A stretch of DNA of 64,000 nucleotides from Gnetum montanum (lineage: Eukaryota > Streptophyta > Gnetopsida > Gnetales > Gnetaceae): contig MNCI01024146.1 of assembly GCA_015680685.1 (NCBI GenBank), forward strand, positions 282,124 through 346,123, written 5' to 3'. Below the pieces are notes generated by a model. It ran no database searches, was not told where the DNA came from, and worked only from the letters and a program-made list of their open reading frames with translations. Positions 60,139 to 64,000 of the stretch are shown one piece after another (the first letter of the stretch is position 1; the number at the start of each line of letters is the position of its first letter). The translations under genes and the position numbers were made by a program.

Positions 60139-60939
60139 TGATGAGTGGTCAGATACCCCTACACTCAACCATATGAATATGGGCGTTCTCACGCATGATC
60201 CGGTTGAACTCTGCAGACAAACAAGTTGTGGCACCTAGACAATTAGCCTTTGGTTGCAATTCACTGTCTTCCCACCTGGACTAGTATTATATTTTTCACG
60301 TATGGTTTAGTCCAGAGTGAGGTGTATGATGTGTTCCTAATTCTAACGCTACTCCTAAAGGTAGTGGAAAATAATATTAACTAAGCTAAGCTAGGAGGAA
60401 AGGGTAAGAGAATCTAATCTAGCATAAGTGCGATGAGCATCTGATTCCTTGATCAACCGTACACATCTTGGACCTCATGCACGACTACCACTGGGATTAC
60501 CAAGCGCAGATCCTAGGTACGCCACTGGGATACCAAGTAGTCACACTTAAATGCTCGTAATCAAGTCGTACTCATTCCACGTTACTAGGAGATAAGGGTG
60601 AGAGAGAAAACAGTAAATAACAATTAAATAAACAAAGTGAATGCTGCAATGATAAAGTAATGTCGATCTTTATTTCCGGTCATGTGCGCATCCAAGTACA
60701 TCACACTTGAATAAAGAATGTCGTACAATTACATTCACCACACTGCGGGCAGACACTGGAAAAAATAATCTATCTCTGGAATGGTCAAACTACCAAAGCT
60801 TCGCTACTTCTATTCTAGGATGATAAACAAGGGAGAGTCATTTCTTATTTATAGACATTGCGGTAGACTGCGATATCGCATACGTGATATCGTAGGGGAA
60901 GACGTGATATCACGGCCCATGTGATATCATGTCCCATCA
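60139..60939 (-). repeat. 5' LTR of element E
   Basis: This is an intact 801-base LTR with TGATG...CATCA ends, a TATA box near 60844-60852 and GATATC palindromes towards the outer end. It supplies the sequence missing from the gapped partner. Confidence 0.85.
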
Positions 60940-61180
60940 CCTATGAAAGCACTTTTGAATAAGTGTAAGGCCTTACCCTTTTCATATCTAGGAAGGAAGG
61001 TTTTTAAGGATTAGTTGTAAGGATGAAAACCTAAAAAGGCATCTCCAAAACCATTAGGCTTTTACTTTAAACTTTTTCTTTGATGATCCACTTTGAATCT
61101 TTCTAATATTATTATTCATTTTTGTGGGGTTTGACACCCCTCCCTATAAATTTCTAATTGGATTATATATCTTGGAGTTC

Positions 61181-61505
61181 ACCTATATTAGAATTATTTT
61201 GGGTTCAAACATCCCCTTAAAGTCATTGTCTTTTCTTCAACTTCTATAGTTCAAGTAACTATTACATATTTAACTTCTTTAGTTGAGAGAACTTAGCTCT
61301 AATATGTTTTTTTGTTGGACCACAATGTAATGTTACAAAGTGTACCTATATTAGAATTATTTTAGGTTCTAACACCTCCCTAAAGTCATTGTCTTTTCTT
61401 CAACTTCTCTAGTTAAAGTGACTTACATCTTTAACTTCTTTATTTAAGAGAACTTCACTCCAATGTGTCTTTTTGCTGGACCACAATGTAATGTTATAAA
61501 CTTAT
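61181..61505. repeat. Two-copy 163-base tandem repeat
   Basis: ACCTATATTAGAATTATTTT at 61181 recurs at 61344. The copies share AAAGTCATTGTCTTTTCTTC and GGACCACAATGTAATGTTA at matching offsets. Confidence 0.85.
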
Positions 61506-61740
61506 AATCACTCATCGATTAAAGTACTTGGAGCCTCTTCCCAATACCAATGTTTTTCATCTACTAGCCCTTTCAACCAAATCCTTGTTATTAGTCATAA
61601 ATGTTTGTGGATGAATGTTCACTTATTTGTTACCTTTATATCATGTCTTGACTCAAGCTTTTCACTTAAGACTTCTCAATGATATTCCATTCCATTGAAT
61701 CCAAAACTAACATTTTTTAATTATGTCCACTAAGACCCTT

Positions 61741-61889
61741 TGGATCTATTGGACTAGTTTCAAAATTCCTTTTACAGAATTTATACCTATTGGATCTATC
61801 GAACTAATTTCATAATTCCTTTTATAGAATTTGGACTCTTTGTATCTATTGAACTAGGTTCAAATTTTTTTTATTAGAATTAAACCTAT
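61741..61889. repeat. Three-copy 50-base tandem repeat
   Basis: Units begin TGGATCTATTGGACTAG (61741), TGGATCTATCGAACTAA (61791) and TGTATCTATTGAACTAG (61841), each followed by a TTCCTTTTA-AGAATT-like end. The third is the most diverged. Confidence 0.8.
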
Positions 61890-62229
61890 GACCTTGGGTT
61901 ATTCGAACCCAAAATAATTGAAACATAGGTAAACCCCAAGATTTATAAAAGTTTATAACTTGGTACTACCTAGTAAAATTGAACTTGTGACCTAAGGTTA
62001 TCATGCCAAGACCCATACTACTAGGCTAACACCTCATTGTTTAAGTAACAAGCCAAGACTCTTACCACTATGTTAATACCTCATTATTAATATAGATACT
62101 TTATTTTTTGACTATACGCATCTACTGGTGTATTCATTAGATCTTTTTATAATCAATTTCACTAGGCAGCGAGGGACAGCCCGTGGTAGGCATAAAACTT
62201 TCATTAGCAAAGTCATAGTCACAAAGACC

Positions 62230-62375
62230 CGCATACCTGCCGTTGTTTCTGCTACTCAAATTTCAGCAAAGTCATTAGCAAAGTCAAAATCCGGATCCAT
62301 CCACTGCTCCAAGCTCGTGTTTTCTGACGCTCCATCGCATACCTGCCGTTGTTTTTGCTGCTCAAATTTCAGCAA
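62230..62375. repeat. 40-base direct repeat at the 3' end of the TCP-like locus
   Basis: CGCATACCTGCCGTTGTTTC and the following bases at 62230-62269 recur at 62336-62375 with two differences, a spacing of 106. Copy 62336 lies in the Gln-rich frame, while copy 62230 contains the terminal stop codon in a shifted frame, because 106 is not a multiple of 3. Confidence 0.8.
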
Positions 62376-63474
62376 GCATGATCCGTCATCGATTGCAACA
62401 GCCGGATTAAGAACATTCAACGTCGGACGATCCGAAGGACTAAGATTTGCATGATTATGCTTAACATTTCCATTAATGTTCAGTATTGCAGGATCGGGAT
62501 TAAGATTTCCAGAAGTAGAACATTGATCTGTAGAGTTCAGCCATGGCAATTCCTGCTGCTGCTGCTCAAAACCAAAGTTCCGACGAATTGCTGCTGAAAC
62601 TGGCTGGCCAAAATCTCCGAAACGTTGGTCATACCAACAACCATGATCTTGCCTCTGCTGCTGCTGAGAATAAAAATCGTCCAAGCAGAAACAGGGCAGC
62701 GTATCATCACCATATGCATTGCTCTGCAACATAGAATTACAGTTTCCAGGCTACCTACAATAAGCCAACAAAATTTTGCCTCCGTCATTTTGTCTCTGCT
62801 GACGGCAAAGACTCCCAAACCCAACACTGCTAACACCATTCTGCAAAAACGGGTAGTGATTATTCATTTGACAGCAGGCAATGGATCCATCTCCGCCATT
62901 GCTGCCTAAGTTTAAATTCCCCATCATGGGTGGATAATCCGTGATTGCTTGGGTGGTGGTGGTGATGATTATTATTTAAAAATTCAAAACCTTTGACATT
63001 TGAAAACCTGCAGTACCAGAGATGGATGAGCCAGTCAATAACCAGGCCTTGGCATCTGACATCCAGAACCTGGTTGCCATTGGAAAGCAAGGGCGCAGAG
63101 TCTTTAGGGATCCTGATCCTGGTTTCACGGCCATCGAATGTGAGATTGCGTCCATCCTTGGAAACAGGAGTATAATAATTTCTTCTGCTTCTGCGCGGCT
63201 GTGGCAGAGGAACAGTCATGTCCTGGGCTTTCAAGCTTCCATCCAGGATTCCGGCAATGACGTTGCGCAGATCATCCATGATCATTTTGACGGTGACAGA
63301 GTCCTTTCTGAAACTGCATTCCTGCGTGAGTCTGAAGAGCTTTTCGGCGCCTTTGATGGGCAGGCGCACGCGGTTGCTGCTGTTGGAAGCGAATTGTACC
63401 CCTCCTTTTTTTCTCCTCCGTTCCATCTTCTGTGCAGCCGTGTCAGGGCTTTTATAGATCCCGGAGTATACCAT
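62256..63474 (-). pseudogene. TCP-like transcription factor with two tandem TCP-like domains; frame broken
   Basis: From ATG at 63474 (MVYSGIYKSP) an open frame of 204 codons holds two TCP-like segments. Residues 34-78 (NRVRLPIKGAEKLFRLTQE...TVKMIMDDLRNVIA) align without gaps to the class I TCP loop and helices (RRIRMP..CAARIFQLTRE...ETI.WLL......IIA). Residues 105-158 (SKDGRNLTFDGRETRIRIP...GLVIDWLIHL) resemble a second TCP domain with its basic GRxxRIRIP part. TCP proteins are plant DNA-binding regulators of growth. After an Asn/His run (166-174) the likely frame shifts near 62950, continues as MMGNLNLGSNGGDGS, meets a TAG at about 62748 and resumes as LQSNAYGDDTLPCFCLDDF to a stop at 62256, a Gln-rich tail. 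It may be a pseudogene, a gene with short introns, or an assembly error. Confidence 0.55.
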
Positions 63475-63574
63475 CTTGGAATTCCTTTCGTTGCGCTCGA
63501 ACCTGCACAAGAAAATGATTTTCAGAATAGTTTCTTGGGTTCGATGCTTTGAATCACTCGCGGTTGGGCTTGCG

Positions 63575-63582
63575 TTTATATA
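63575..63582 (-). promoter_or_regulatory. TATA box of the TCP-like locus
   Basis: On the minus strand TATATAAA lies about 100 bases upstream of the chosen ATG (63474). That leaves room for transcription to start about 30 bases downstream and a leader of about 70 bases. Its position supports 63474 rather than the in-frame ATG at 63597, which lies upstream of the TATA box. Confidence 0.5.
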
Positions 63583-63599
63583 CGACGCCACCAGCAATA

Positions 63600-64000
63600 C
63601 GGAAGCTTAAAAGTTGGGATTCCAAAATTCATTGGAATACAGATCTATTCTTGAATTTATACAATTACAGGTATTTTTTATTTATGGTTTTTTCTTAAAT
63701 CTTATTCTGAATCTATACTTCCATGTATTTTTATTTTTGATTTACCTCAAATGTTAGTTAGGCAACTCATAAAAAGGGAGATTTTGGGTTGGATACTGCT
63801 TCAAATGTTGCAGCGGTGGACTTGTGCACAGAGGTTGTACTACTACCTTCGAAGTTTCCTTGTTTCAAACACAAAATAATATTTAATTCCAAAATTTAGC
63901 CCATTGCAAATTTCCTATATGTTTTGTATATTAAGTATCAAAGTGATGTAAGTAGCCATGCAAGAACTTGGAAAACATATACATCACTAGCTTAGATATA
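63600..64000. other. Upstream flank of the TCP-like locus
   Basis: This is AT-rich sequence upstream of the TATA box with no ORF of note. It is the presumed promoter region. I see no recognisable element boundary. Confidence 0.4.

Larger units (their letters stand above)
52457..60939 (-). mobile_element. Gypsy element E, gag plus extra ORF, no pol
   Basis: This minus-strand LTR element has LTRs at 52457-53180 and 60139-60939, a primer-binding site, a purine tract and a perfect target duplication CCTAT (52452-52456 and 60940-60944). From its 5' end it has gag (60082 to about 58200), a non-coding stretch, an internal LTR-like promoter module (about 56650-56562) and a second long ORF (56114-53349). 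No protease, RT or integrase was found. The N run at 52666-52719 lies in the 3' LTR. Confidence 0.8.
60945..62128. other. No gene seen; small tandem repeats
   Basis: This is AT-rich sequence between element E and the TCP-like locus. It holds two tandem-repeat blocks listed separately, and a GGGGTTTGACACCCC stem-loop at 61126-61140 resembling the one at the LINE's 3' end (34717-34731). I see no coding region or recognisable element. Confidence 0.45.

Noticed and set aside
62694-62730. Tiny GT...AG intron removing the TAG in the TCP-like frame
   Set aside because: The 35-base span between GTAGGTAG and the CAG acceptor is shorter than plant introns can be. A point mutation or longer intron is more likely.
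63449-63456. TATAAAAG as an alternative TATA box of the TCP-like locus
   Set aside because: It lies inside codons 7-9 of the chosen frame. Using it would place the start at 63426 with almost no leader. The upstream TATATAAA fits better.
63022-63552. 176-codon plus-strand ORF
   Set aside because: It is the reverse strand of the TCP-like coding region and encodes no known motif.

Overview
The window looks like intergenic DNA from a land plant with a large, repeat-rich nuclear genome. It is AT-rich and nearly all of it is decayed LTR retrotransposons nested in each other, with one fairly young LINE and a plant TCP-type transcription-factor locus at the right end. A gymnosperm would fit, but the sequence does not settle the species. 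Single Ns (37103, 58162, 58232) and a 54-base N run (52666-52719) mark it as draft assembly.

Layout: 1-1.4 kb has no recognisable gene. 1.5-6.76 kb is Ty3/gypsy element A (minus strand), with a gag remnant, primer-binding site and one LTR. 6.76-8.75 kb is the 3' end of a Ty1/copia element. 8.87-13.37 kb is gypsy element F (minus: gag, protease, RT, integrase, all broken). 13.44-25.14 kb is gypsy element G (minus), split by element B (16570-23546), which landed in G's protease active site and is flanked by a perfect ATTAT target duplication. 25.4-28.9 kb is mostly empty but holds an intron-less, truncated ribosomal protein S14 (uS11) pseudogene. 29.1-34.7 kb is an L1-type LINE with two overlapping ORFs. 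35.2-35.4 kb is an older LINE scrap. 35543-52166 is gypsy element D (plus; gag-PR-RT-RH-IN, both LTRs), into whose leader element C (36414-42961, minus) has inserted. 52457-60939 is element E (minus), flanked by a perfect CCTAT duplication. 61-62.1 kb holds small tandem repeats. 62256-63474 (minus) is the TCP-like locus.

A to E share traits: TGATG...CATCA LTR ends, a CTATAAATA TATA box, clusters of the palindrome GATATC in U3 (best developed in B, C and E), a tRNA-Asp-type primer-binding site, a gag zinc knuckle one residue shorter than usual (CX2CX3HX4C), and a conserved non-coding stretch before the 3' LTR. D, and F among the other copies, carry pol. B and C carry only gag and protease with what appears to be the same pol deletion. 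E carries gag, no pol, and a second long ORF of about 920 codons preceded by an LTR-like promoter module. This looks like a non-autonomous/autonomous partner system.

The most interesting points are the TCP-like protein with two TCP-like domains in tandem, element E's extra ORF with an apparent promoter of its own, element G's order protease - second RNase H - RT, and the duplicated promoter in one LTR of element C. All domain calls are by eye; none was checked against a database.
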